DNA of 64,000 nucleotides from Sisyra terminalis. Its lineage: Eukaryota > Arthropoda > Insecta > Neuroptera > Sisyridae. Position 1 is the stretch's first letter. Each line of letters begins with the position of its first letter. The notes beneath the pieces are model-generated. The model was not told the DNA's origin. It did not search any database and was given only the letters and a program-made list of their open reading frames with translations. Shown piece by piece: positions 46,354 to 58,890 of this stretch. The position numbers and the translations under genes are program-made. The stretch lies in assembly GCA_958496175.1 (NCBI GenBank), contig OY292277.1, forward strand, positions 49,859,050-49,923,049, given 5' to 3'.

Positions 46354-46382
46354 CTGATGAAGGCCAAATAAAGGACCGAAAC
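46354..46382 (+). ncRNA. Hammerhead-like core, decayed stem
   Basis: CTGATGA at 46354, A, GGCC-AAATAAA-GGACC, then GAAAC. The stem pairs only with a bulge, consistent with loss of one base from an original GGTCC/GGACC. It uses the same frame of constant bases as the cores at 23574 and 51840. Confidence 0.35.
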
Positions 46383-47390
46383 GTCGCATAATTAATTATT
46401 AGTATATGGATTTACATCCTTTTATGTCCACTTTCCTGCTTAAAAATTAAATAATTTTATTTATAGTATTTTATATTCCCTCAATCTACTGGTTTGACAA
46501 GCAAATTTAAAATTTCAAAAACAGAAAGGAATTTATTTTTTTTATTTTTCCTCGTAGTTATTCTTGAAATTAACAATTTAAAAATGACTATCTTATCTCT
46601 TTTGTAGTCTATACTGCTGACTAGTTTATACTGCTAGAAACTTGGAAATGTATTAAATTTTTGGCAATGTATTATAAATAAACGTCAAGCCACGTCACAC
46701 GACCGAGAAAATTGTTCACGAATTTTAATCGAGCATATACCAATATACCAATATACCATATATATCTATATAATCATCATAGACCAATTTTGATGAAAAC
46801 GTCACAGCATATTCGTACAAATTTGAAATGTATTTCAAACAATAACAGTTACTGCAACAAAATGTTGCCCCCTTACGCCCCCATTCCATTGGAAAAACGA
46901 AACCGCAGATGTTTTTGACTTTTCAGTTACAACGTTATCGACATTTTCGGAATGTCTGTCTGGAAAATAAGATAAGCGATTGGCGTCGCATAAAATTTCA
47001 TTGAGAACTGTTGTAAAATTGGAGCAGCAAAGTTTCAAAGGGTTGTCGAGTGGTAGTTCCTTTCAGCATACCATATATATTGCCAAAAGGAAGTATGTAC
47101 CACCTGATACTATTGGCCGGTTGTCGGTTGGTGCGGCTTCGGCCGCAGTGACCAATGCAACATCAAATTGCTCTTAACTAAGACGAATAACTAGTGCAAG
47201 AATTTTTCCCAATTTTCCACTGAAAATAAATTGAAAAAATTGATGACAAAGTTTTATTGCATCCACTTATTAAAGCACTTACGGTGAAATTTATTAGCAA
47301 AAAAAAGGGAAAACTTTTTGAGTCAACAAACTTATAAATTAAGTAAAAATACTATAATTTCAATAGTTTAAATTAAATAGATGATAAAAT
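46383..47390. other. No gene; GC-richer island at 46830-47180
   Basis: The island (for example GGTTGGTGCGGCTTCGGCCG near 47127) has short open frames on both strands (plus 46980-47177, minus 46835-47038), none with a recognisable domain or signal peptide. It could be a promoter, a 5' UTR or an unrecognised exon. Confidence 0.35.
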
Positions 47391-47780
47391 TCAGATCTCA
47401 GCTTTTATTTTTTAAATAAGAAGACAATTCAGGTTGTTTAAGATCATTTTTTTTATCTTATATTGTACTATTCAATTAGCCACGTTTCGTTGCGTATCGT
47501 AACTTCATCAGGCTTCTTGATTCACAAAAAAATATAATTTTTTCTTTATTATACAGAAAATATTATTTGCCAAAAATATAAAAAAATATATTTACCAATT
47601 TAAAGTCTCATCCCTTTGTAAAATTTGGACTTTTGTTCATATCTATAGAATCTTTACCAAAATTTCAACTATTTTAGTTTACTCTTGCTTAATCAAGAAA
47701 GTTTTAAAAAAATATTTCCATACTTAGAAAACGCTGCTACAATTCAGCATGTTTAAATCTTAAAAAAAATTGGTGTAATA
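47391..47780. repeat. Satellite-related fragment, rearranged
   Basis: 47400-47530 matches 51766-51890 (GACAATTCAGGTTGTTTAAG, then ACGTTTCGT and ATCGTAACTTCATCAGGCTT). It is followed by 47600-47750 in inverted orientation relative to the satellite start at 51930-52000 and 53338-53465 (TTTCAACTATTTTAGTTTAC). Carries the hammerhead-like core on the minus strand at 47485-47511, with one stem mismatch. Confidence 0.75.
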
Positions 47781-47881
47781 AAAATCATAATTTGTACAAT
47801 TGTACTATTGCCCTTCTTTTAGCATGGAAAACTTTAAGAAAATACCAAAATCGTTACCCAAAGTTGAATTAGAATGCCCAA

Positions 47882-49239
47882 TAGGGTGGGTGAAAAAAAT
47901 CGATTATTTTTTTTACAAGTGACACGGAAAAATGGGTTGCTAGACACATTAAAAAAATTCTCACCAAGTATGAGCTCTTAATTTTAATAGGAAGATCCTC
48001 CGCATCGCAGTTTTGTATTTTTTTCTCAGTCCAATAGAAAAAAGTTCATACCTCATCATTTATCGATTTTACAGAAAAATGTTTTGGAAGAATTTTTTAG
48101 GAAATTTAATGCTCTACAAAAAAGGTATCTTATATTTTTTCCGTAAGCCTCACCATTTGAAATATATTAAGGATTTAATTTTGATTATTTTAAGACAAAT
48201 TTCATTTTTGTTTATGGATTTTATAACTCGACAATAAATGACTCTTATACAATGCGCAATACAAATTTTTGTTGGAAATTAACTGCTCTATAAAAATGGT
48301 TTCCTATGTTTTGGCGATTAAATTAACCCTTCAAAAGATATTCATCATAAAACTTTCATGTGTGCCGGTTTTAAAAGTTATTGATGAGATATTCGAATAA
48401 TTTCAATTTAATTTATAATTTTTGAGAAAATTTACACGAATTTTAGTTTTTACCAACTGAGAAACTTCAAAATATTTTTCAAGTTTTTTTTTATGCTTAA
48501 GGATATTTGTCTCCATTTAAAAAAAATAAATTGTACATTATTTATCGCTTAGTTAAATATTTATTAATAAAAAATGTAAAGTTTGCATTATACATATATT
48601 ATGATATATTTCAGTATTAGAGAAAAACAATGTCCAATTAGTTATAAAAAAGTTTTTTATTTCAATTTTCAAACAAGTTTTTGTTGCAAGTTGGGTAATT
48701 TTTTCGATAAATTAAATTGAAATTATTCGAATATCTCATCAAAAACTTTTAAAATTCGTACACATGAAAGTTTGATGATGAATATCTTTTGAAGGGTTAA
48801 TTTAATCGCCAAAACATAAGAATCCATTTTTAAAGAACAGTTAATTTCCAACAAAAATTTGTATTGCGCATTGTACAAGAGTCATTTATTGTCGAGTTAT
48901 AAAATTCATAAACAAAAATGAAATTTGTCTTAAAATAATCAAACTTAAATCCTTAATATCTTTTAAATGGTGAGGCTTACGGAAAAAATATAGAATACCT
49001 TTTTTGTAGAGCATTAAATTTCCTAAAAAATTCTCTCAGAACATCTTTCTGTACAATCGATAAATGATGAGGTATGCATTTTTTTCTATTGGACCGAGAA
49101 AAAAATACAAAACTGCGATGCGGAGGATCTTCCTATTAAAATTAAGAGCTTATACTTGGTGAGAATTTTTTTAAGGTGTCTAGCAACCCATTTTACCGTG
49201 TCACTTGTAAAAAAAAAACGATTTTTTTGACCCACCCTA
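47882..49239. mobile_element. Complete 1.36-kb palindromic element, TAGGGTGGGT family
   Basis: Starts TAGGGTGGGTGAAAAAAATC and ends GATTTTTTTGACCCACCCTA. Exact TSD ATGCCCAA at 47874-47881 and 49240-49247. The arms pair over about 650 bp each (CCTCCGCATCGCAGTTTTGT near 47997 with ACAAAACTGCGATGCGGAGG near 49106), with the centre near 48545. No ORF. It has the shared blocks GCATCGCAG and CTCTACAAAAAAGG (48112). A transcript would be a long dsRNA hairpin. Confidence 0.96.
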
Positions 49240-49247
49240 ATGCCCAA

Positions 49248-51765
49248 ATAGTTGATAAAACTACACAGTATGTAGGTACAGTACTTCGGGTTTTCTTCTT
49301 TATAATTATTGTAAATTGTAGCGAAAATACAAATTTTCGTGATGGCTTACTAAAAGAAGATTTTATTTCAAAAAAATATACAATTTTTCCTCCAAATCAA
49401 TCCACTTACTGATCCACCAATTCCAATCAAACTCCTAACGAAGTGGAATTTTCCATTGCTTCTAGAACAGATTTTGTTTTCTCTTCCATGGAATCAGCAC
49501 TATTTACGTTCTTATCCATAGTTTATATAATATAACAATATGAAAAACGTATAAATTTGATTTAGCAGTGTTTACTAACGTAAAGTTTACATCCCTTAGT
49601 AGGATAATTTGATAATTGGGGAAGAAAAATGAAATCAAAAATGAAATTATTCAAAATTCCGCAGGATAAATTTATCATAAAGATATCTACGTAAAGTAAT
49701 ATATGCTTTAATGTATAAATTTTTGATAGGCTTTAATAAAACGTGACACAAAAAAACATTGTAAATATTACAAAAGCTTTTACAAAACCAAATTTTTGAA
49801 AATTTGTATCATTTCATCTAATATTCCGTTATAAATTTGAGAAATTTCTTCTATTAAAAAAATCTACCCAGATATCAAAACCAAAGATTTTTAGGATTGA
49901 AAAGAAATTTTCCAGACATTTTTTTCTTTTCATTAATCTTATATCAAAAGCAGATTGAAAATAACAATTGACTATGTTTTGCAGACAGAATCATGAAAAA
50001 GTTACCACCGAGAATCAATACAACAATGGTAGCAAAAAATTGGGATTTGATTTTCCATTTTCCGAGTTTCGTTTAGCAGAAAAAGACGATTTTTTTTCCT
50101 ACCATAATTGTGTAGAACTGTTTTTTAAATTCAAACTATTCATATCATGTTTTTGAATATCAGTGTTGCAACAATGACACAATCCCAAATTGTAAAATTT
50201 TAATTAATTTCGGTTCAAAATTGAAAAACCTACAACCAAATAAAACTTTCTACAACCGTCGTTGTTGTTCATAGTTTGAAAATGGCAAAAAAAAAGTTTG
50301 TTTACAAATCAAGTTTCAAATCATTTTTAAAAGCTTTTAAACCGTAATATTCGATTGATTTATGTTTGATTTTTAAAATTTGGGTTTTGTTAAACATTTT
50401 TTCGAGAAATTTAAACATATATTCGAATTTTATACAGTGGTTTTAGATTGATAAAGATATTTTTATTATTGTCGCATTTTACCTCGGTAATTAAATTGCA
50501 ATTTTTCATCAAGCATTTAGTTCAATGTAATATCGAATAAATTTTACAGTAAATTTTAATCAAATTTACAATTTTTTGCAACAATCGTAAGTTCAATTTA
50601 ATCTCTGAAAACTTGTTGGCATTGTAAAGTAAATTGCAACGCAATGAAAATATTAATCAGAAACAATTAGCGATAAATAAACTTTCATGTACCATATGAT
50701 AACTAATTGATGATTTAACCATTTTATCAATTTATTTATTGTAGCTGTATAAAATATATTCGACCCATAATCTTTAATTTTAATTTTTTGCTTCATTAGC
50801 TTTATAAGTTTAATTTTTTTCTTATTTTTGGCTCCAAAGTTTGATATAAATTTTTAAAATATATTTCCTTTTAGTCTTGTGGAAGAAAGAAATAATGATT
50901 AGTAGGATTGTAATTTACCCAAATTAAAGATTTTTATATTCTTCTTTATTTATAAATGTATAGGGTACCGAAAAATCAATCAAAAATATTCAAAATTTGT
51001 TTAAAAAATGCATTAAAAAACTTTTCTGTAAGGCTAATAAATATTTTGTTTTATATTAAACAAAGTTTCTATTTAAAATATCAACAAAAAGCTGACTTAT
51101 ATTTCGTTTTTTTTTTTTGGGAATAAAATAAAAGTCATTTCAAAAGGTGGAAAAGTTGCATTAAAAACAATATAGTTATTTAATACCAACAGAAAATTTA
51201 GTTCATACGAAGGCCAAAGCTTAAAAGTGCAGTATTATAGAGAAATAATTCTCTTCCATTTAACGACAATCCATGTTGGAAAATGAATTTTATCTAAATA
51301 TTCATTTGTAGTAAAACTTTTCCTTCTATTCCACCATGGTTTAAATAAAATAGTATTTTTTATTATGTGTTTGGTTTCCACATTTATATTTCTATTTTTT
51401 TTTGCTTCTATGTAAATTGTTAAGCAGATTTACGTTTTATTTTTTATAGTTCATTGTTCAATAACATTCTCTAAACTTATCTTTTATTAACGTACTTACT
51501 GTTCTGGTATTTTCAATATTTTTTCCAACGATTTCTAAGTTGAACTTTATTTGGTTTACCTGTTATGAAAAAACATAATTTTTTATATCAAAAGAAAGGA
51601 TTTTCCATGATTTTTTCTTGGTAATATAAACGTTGGACTCACTTTACTTAAAAAACTTTAAATAAAGCACAAACTATGAAAAATTACTCTTTTATTGTCC
51701 ACTTTTTTAAGTACTGGAGATCCAGTGGAAATCAAAAAGCTCCAATTTAATTTAAACTTTTTTTT
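49248..51765. other. No gene seen
   Basis: 2.5 kb of AT-rich, single-copy-looking DNA. No repeats of other parts of the window were noticed. Confidence 0.4.
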
Positions 51766-52020
51766 TTATAAGAAAACAATTCAGGTTGTTTAAGATCGGT
51801 TTTTTTATATTTAATATTTTTAATTTTCAATTAGCTACGTTTCGTTACGTATCGTAACTTCATCAGGCTTCTTGATTCATAAAAAACAAATATTTTCTTT
51901 ATTATGAAAAGCTTTTTTGACTAACGATGCAAGGGTAAACTAAAATAGTTGAAATTTTGGTCAAGATTCTATAAATATGAATATAAATCCAAATATTACA
52001 AAGGGATGAAATTTTAAATT
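51766..52020. repeat. Satellite leader segment
   Basis: Shared with 47391-47540, then runs into the satellite through AAACTAAAATAGTTGAAATT and AAGATTCTATAAATATGAAT. It contains the best-paired hammerhead-like core on the minus strand. Confidence 0.75.
51840..51866 (-). ncRNA. Hammerhead-like core, GTTACG/CGTAAC stem
   Basis: Reverse strand: CTGATGA, A, perfect hairpin GTTACG-ATA-CGTAAC, GAAAC. The homologous copy at 47511-47485 carries one stem substitution. Same constant bases as the other cores, but with an unrelated stem sequence. Confidence 0.45.
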
Positions 52021-53702
52021 GGCAAAAGTGGCGGAAAAGTAGCAAATCATATATGTTTTAAATTTAAAAACCTTTTTAATTATTTTTTCCCCCACCTTCA
52101 TTATATTAACACCCTTGAAAAATATACGACTTCCCTTAATAAAACCATATTTTCTCCGATGAAAAATGACATTTTCGGCAGTTGTATATCAAATTTTATT
52201 GCAGAAAAATGTTTAGTCAAAACATGTTAATCATTTAATAAGTTACACAATTTTTTTAAAAATTTGAACAATCTTATTTAAAAATTTGATGAATTATAGC
52301 AACTTTTCCAAAATATGGAAATATTTTTTAAAACTTGTTAGATTAACGGTGCAAGAGTAAATTAAAATATTTGAAATTTTGGTCAAGATTCTGAAATATG
52401 AACATAAATCCAAATATTACAAAGGGGAGAAACTTTAAATTGCCAAAAGTGGTGGAACAGTAGCAAATTATATATGTTTTCAATTTAAATACCTTTTTCA
52501 TTATTTTTTCCCCAACGTTCATAATATTTACACCCTTGAAAAACATACAATTTCCCTTAATCAACCCATATTTTCTCCAATGAAAAATGACATTTTTGGT
52601 AGTTATATTTCAAAGTTTATTGCAGGAAAATCTTATTTCCAAAAATGTTAATCATTCAATCTACTTTAGCAGAAATTTTCAATTTTCATCATTTTCTTCT
52701 GATAATAGTTTATAATTCTTTAAATTGGCATTATTGGCGGAAAAGTAGTGGAAAAGTTACAAATTATATGTTTTGAATTTAAATACCTTTTTAGTTATAT
52801 TTTCACCAATGTTCATAATATAATATATAACACCCATGAAAAACATACGATTTCCCTTAATCAACCCATATTTTCTCCTCTCCGATGAAAAATGACATTT
52901 TCGGTAGTTGTATGTAAAAGTTTATTGCTGGAAAGTCTTGTTTTCAAAAATGTTAATTATTCAATCTACTTTAGCAGAAATTTCAAATTTTCTACGTTTT
53001 CTTCTGATAATAGTTTATAATTCTTTAAATTGGAAAAATTGGCGGAAAACTAGTGGAAAGTAGCAAATCATATGTGTTTTAAATTTAAATACCTTCTTAA
53101 TTATTTCTTCCCCTACGTTCTTAATATTAACACCCTTGAAAAACATACAATTTCCCTTAATCAAACCATATTTTCTCCGATGAAAAATGACATTTTCGAC
53201 AGTTATATATCAAATTTTCTTGCAGAAAAATCTTGATTCCAAAAATGTCGATCATTTAATAAGTTACAGAAAATTTTTAAAGATTTGAACAATCTTAATT
53301 AAAAATAGGATCGCTGAATTGTAGCAGCGTTTTCAAAGTATGGAAATATTTTTTTAAAACTTTCTAGATTAACGAAGGAAAGGTAAACTAAAATAGTTGA
53401 AATTTTGGTAAAGATTCTATAAATGTGAATAAAATTCAAATGTTACAAAGGGATGAAACTTTAACTTGGCAAAAGTGGCGGAAAACTAGTGGAAAGTAGC
53501 AAATCATATGTTTTTTAAATTTAAATACCCTTTTAATTATTTTTTACCCAACGTTCATTATATTACCACCCTTGAAAAACATACGGTTTCCCTTAATAAA
53601 ACCATATTTTCTTCTTTGAAAAATTACATTTTCGGTAGTTATATATCAAAGTTTATTGCAGAAAAATCTTGATTCCAAAAATGTTAATCATTTAACTTTC
53701 TT
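52021..53702. repeat. Diverged satellite monomers (about 300 bp)
   Basis: Older, unequal monomers, each with GGCGGAAAAGTAG-like, AAATCATATGTGTTTTAAAT, TTGAAAAACATACGATTTCC, AAACCATATTTTCTCCGATG and GTTAATCATTCAATC motifs. Successive copies differ by many substitutions and indels, and some are followed by extra segments (ATCTTATTTAAAAATTTGAT). Confidence 0.88.
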
Positions 53703-56700
53703 TACCAGGAATTTCCAATATTCATCGTTTTCTTCTGATAAAAGTTTATGATTCTTTTCAGAAAGCCTCAAAGAAAATTGGGTCAAAGATGGAAAGAACT
53801 ATTTTATACCTTTAAAACTTTTTTTTATAATTGAACTTCAATGAAATGTTAGAACTTACGTAAATACCAATTTTCATCAATTTCTTCTGATAATAATTTT
53901 TGATTCTTTAAAATGCCAAAAATGGCGGAAAAGTTGTGGAAAAGTAGCAAATCATATGTGTTTTAAATTTAAATATCTATTTAATTATATTTTCCCCAAT
54001 GTTCATAATATTAACACTCATGAAAAACATACGATTTCCTTCAATAAAACCATATTTTCTCCGATGAAAAATGACATTTTCGGCAGTTATGTATCAAAGT
54101 TTATTGCAGGAAAATCTTATTTCCAAAAATGTTAATCATTCAATCTACGTTGGCAGAAATTTCCAATTTTCATCGTTTTCTTCTGATAATACTTTATAAT
54201 TCTTTAAATTGGCAAAAGTAGTGAAACAGTAGTGGAAAAGTAGCAAATCATATATGTTTTAAATTTAAATACCTTTTTAATAATTTTTTACCCAACGTTC
54301 ATTATATTACCACCCTTGAAAAACATACGGTTTCCCTTAATAAAACCATATTTTCTTCTTTGAAAAATGACATTTTTGGTAGTTATATATCAAAGTTTAT
54401 TGCAGGAAAGTCTTGTTTCCAAAAATGTCAATCATTCAATCTACTTTGGCAGAAATTTCCAATTTTCATCAATTTCTTCTGATAAAAATTTTTGATTCTT
54501 TAAAATGGCAAAAGTGGCGGAAAAGTTGTGGAAAAGTAGCAAATCATATGTGTTTTAAATTTAAATATCTATTTAATTATATTTTCCCCAATGTTCATAA
54601 TATTAACACTCATGAAAAACATACGATTTCCTTCAATAAAACCATATTTTCTCCGATGAAAAATGACATTTTCGGCAGTTATGTATCAAAGTTTATTGCA
54701 GGAAAATCTTATTTCCAAAAATGTTAATCATTCAATCTACGTTGGCAGAAATTTCCAATTTTCATCGTTTTCTTCTGATAATACTTTATAATTCTTTAAA
54801 TTGGCAAAAGTAGTGAAACAGTAGTGGAAAAGTAGCAAATCATATATGTTTTAAATTTAAATACCTTTTTAATAATTTTTTACCCAACGTTCATTATATT
54901 ACCACCCTTGAAAAACATACGGTTTCCCTTAATAAAACCATATTTTCTTCTTTGAAAAATGACATTTTTGGTAGTTATATATCAAAGTTTATTGCAGGAA
55001 AGTCTTGTTTCCAAAAATGTCAATCATTCAATCTACTTTGGCAGAAATTTCCAATTTTCATCAATTTCTTCTGATAAAAATTTTTGATTCTTTAAAATGG
55101 CAAAAGTGGCGGAAAAGTTGTGGAAAAGTAGCAAATCATATGTGTTTTAAATTTAAATATCTATTTAATTATATTTTCCCCAATGTTCATAATATTAACA
55201 CTCATGAAAAACATACGATTTCCTTCAATAAAACCATATTTTCTCCGATGAAAAATGACATTTTCGGCAGTTATGTATCAAAGTTTATTGCAGGAAAATC
55301 TTATTTCCAAAAATGTTAATCATTCAATCTACGTTGGCAGAAATTTCCAATTTTCATCGTTTTCTTCTGATAATACTTTATAATTCTTTAAATTGGCAAA
55401 AGTAGTGAAACAGTAGTGGAAAAGTAGCAAATCATATATGTTTTAAATTTAAATACCTTTTTAATAATTTTTTACCCAACGTTCATTATATTACCACCCT
55501 TGAAAAACATACGGTTTCCCTTAATAAAACCATATTTTCTTCTTTGAAAAATTACATTTTCGGTAGTTATATATCAAAGTTTATTGCAGAAAAATCTTGA
55601 TTCCAAAAATGTTAATCATTTAACTTTCTTTACCAGGAATTTCCAATATTCATCGTTTTCTTCTGATAAAAGTTTATGATTCTTTTCAGAAAGCCTCAAA
55701 GAAAATTGGGTCAAAGATGGAAAGAACTATTTTATACCTTTAAAACTTTTTTTTATAATTGAACTTCAATGAAATGTTAGAACTTACGTAAATACCAATT
55801 TTCATCAATTTCTTCTGATAATAATTTTTGATTCTTTAAAATGCCAAAAATGGCGGAAAAGTTGTGGAAAAGTAGCAAATCATATGTGTTTTAAATTTAA
55901 ATATCTATTTAATTATATTTTCCCCAATGTTCATAATATTAACACTCATGAAAAACATACGATTTCCTTCAATAAAACCATATTTTCTCCGATGAAAAAT
56001 GACATTTTCGGCAGTTATGTATCAAAGTTTATTGCAGGAAAATCTTATTTCCAAAAATGTTAATCATTCAATCTACGTTGGCAGAAATTTCCAATTTTCA
56101 TCGTTTTCTTCTGATAATACTTTATAATTCTTTAAATTGGCAAAAGTAGTGAAACAGTAGTGGAAAAGTAGCAAATCATATATGTTTTAAATTTAAATAC
56201 CTTTTTAATAATTTTTTACCCAACGTTCATTATATTACCACCCTTGAAAAACATACGGTTTCCCTTAATAAAACCATATTTTCTTCTTTGAAAAATGACA
56301 TTTTTGGTAGTTATATATCAAAGTTTATTGCAGGAAAGTCTTGTTTCCAAAAATGTCAATCATTCAATCTACTTTGGCAGAAATTTCCAATTTTCATCAA
56401 TTTCTTCTGATAAAAATTTTTGATTCTTTAAAATGGCAAAAGTGGCGGAAAAGTTGTGGAAAAGTAGCAAATCATATGTGTTTTAAATTTAAATATCTAT
56501 TTAATTATATTTTCCCCAATGTTCATAATATTAACACTCATGAAAAACATACGATTTCCTTCAATAAAACCATATTTTCTCCGATGAAAAATGACATTTT
56601 CGGCAGTTATGTATCAAAGTTTATTGCAGGAAAATCTTATTTCCAAAAATGTTAATCATTCAATCTACGTTGGCAGAAATTTCCAATTTTCATCGTTTTC

Positions 56701-58890
56701 TTCTGATAATACTTTATAATTCTTTAAATTGGCAAAAGTAGTGAAACAGTAGTGGAAAAGTAGCAAATCATATATGTTTTAAATTTAAATACCTTTTTAA
56801 TAATTTTTTACCCAACGTTCATTATATTACCACCCTTGAAAAACATACGGTTTCCCTTAATAAAACCATATTTTCTTCTTTGAAAAATTACATTTTCGGT
56901 AGTTATATATCAAAGTTTATTGCAGAAAAATCTTGATTCCAAAAATGTTAATCATTTAACTTTCTTTACCAGGAATTTCCAATATTCATCGTTTTCTTCT
57001 GATAAAAGTTTATGATTCTTTTCAGAAAGCCTCAAAGAAAATTGGGTCAAAGATGGAAAGAACTATTTTATACCTTTAAAACTTTTTTTTATAATTGAAC
57101 TTCAATGAAATGTTAGAACTTACGTAAATACCAATTTTCATCAATTTCTTCTGATAATAATTTTTGATTCTTTAAAATGCCAAAAATGGCGGAAAAGTTG
57201 TGGAAAAGTAGCAAATCATATGTGTTTTAAATTTAAATATCTATTTAATTATATTTTCCCCAATGTTCATAATATTAACACTCATGAAAAACATACGATT
57301 TCCTTCAATAAAACCATATTTTCTCCGATGAAAAATGACATTTTCGGCAGTTATGTATCAAAGTTTATTGCAGGAAAATCTTATTTCCAAAAATGTTAAT
57401 CATTCAATCTACGTTGGCAGAAATTTCCAATTTTCATCGTTTTCTTCTGATAATACTTTATAATTCTTTAAATTGGCAAAAGTAGTGAAACAGTAGTGGA
57501 AAAGTAGCAAATCATATATGTTTTAAATTTAAATACCTTTTTAATAATTTTTTACCCAACGTTCATTATATTACCACCCTTGAAAAACATACGGTTTCCC
57601 TTAATAAAACCATATTTTCTTCTTTGAAAAATTACATTTTCGGTAGTTATATATCAAAGTTTATTGCAGAAAAATCTTGATTCCAAAAATGTTAATCATT
57701 TAACTTTCTTTACCAGGAATTTCCAATATTCATCGTTTTCTTCTGATAAAAGTTTATGATTCTTTTCAGAAAGCCTCAAAGAAAATTGGGTCAAAGATGG
57801 AAAGAACTATTTTATACCTTTAAAACTTTTTTTTATAATTGAACTTCAATGAAATGTTAGAACTTACGTAAATACCAATTTTCATCAATTTCTTCTGATA
57901 ATAATTTTTGATTCTTTAAAATGCCAAAAATGGCGGAAAAGTTGTGGAAAAGTAGCAAATCATATGTGTTTTAAATTTAAATATCTATTTAATTATATTT
58001 TCCCCAATGTTCATAATATTAACACTCATGAAAAACATACGATTTCCTTCAATAAAACCATATTTTCTCCGATGAAAAATGACATTTTCGGCAGTTATGT
58101 ATCAAAGTTTATTGCAGGAAAATCTTATTTCCAAAAATGTTAATCATTCAATCTACGTTGGCAGAAATTTCCAATTTTCATCGTTTTCTTCTGATAATAC
58201 TTTATAATTCTTTAAATTGGCAAAAGTAGTGAAACAGTAGTGGAAAAGTAGCAAATCATATATGTTTTAAATTTAAATACCTTTTTAATAATTTTTTACC
58301 CAACGTTCATTATATTACCACCCTTGAAAAACATACGGTTTCCCTTAATAAAACCATATTTTCTTCTTTGAAAAATGACATTTTTGGTAGTTATATATCA
58401 AAGTTTATTGCAGGAAAGTCTTGTTTCCAAAAATGTCAATCATTCAATCTACTTTGGCAGAAATTTCCAATTTTCATCAATTTCTTCTGATAAAAATTTT
58501 TGATTCTTTAAAATGGCAAAAGTGGCGGAAAAGTTGTGGAAAAGTAGCAAATCATATGTGTTTTAAATTTAAATATCTATTTAATTATATTTTCCCCAAT
58601 GTACATAATATTAACACTCATGAAAAACATACGATTTCCTTCAATAAAACCATATTTTCTCCGATGAAAAATGACATTTTCGGCAGTTATGTATCAAAGT
58701 TAATTGCCGGAAAATCTTGCTTTCAAAAATGTTAATCATTTAACCAACTTTATGAGGAATTTCCAATTTTCATCGTTTTCTTCATACAATATTTTAAGAT
58801 TCTTGTCAGGCCTCAAAGAAAATTTGGTCAAAGTCTTTAAAACTTTTTTTTTTAATTGAACTTCAATGAAATGTTAGAGCTTACGTAAAT
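53703..58890. repeat. Higher-order satellite array, 592-bp and 744-bp units
   Basis: Four block types: W (about 155 bp, with GGTCAAAGATGGAAAGAACT), X (with ATGCCAAAAATGGCGG), Y (with AGTAGTGAAACAGTAGTGG) and Z (with ATGGCAAAAGTGGCGG). The order is WXY ZY ZY WXY ZY WXY WXY Z, then a decayed W at 58740-58890. ZY is 592 bp and WXY is 744 bp: Z-block starts at 54413, 55005, 56341 and 58421 differ by 592, 592+744 and 592+744+744. Copies of a type look virtually identical, unlike the diverged left flank. Y exists in two tail variants that match the block that follows. Confidence 0.95.

Noticed and set aside
54413..58735. Four copies of a 104-codon ORF starting MFPKMSIIQ
   Set aside because: They are the same frame in identical Z-block satellite copies. 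The diverged monomers of the same family do not keep the frame, so it is a by-product of array homogenisation and not a gene family.
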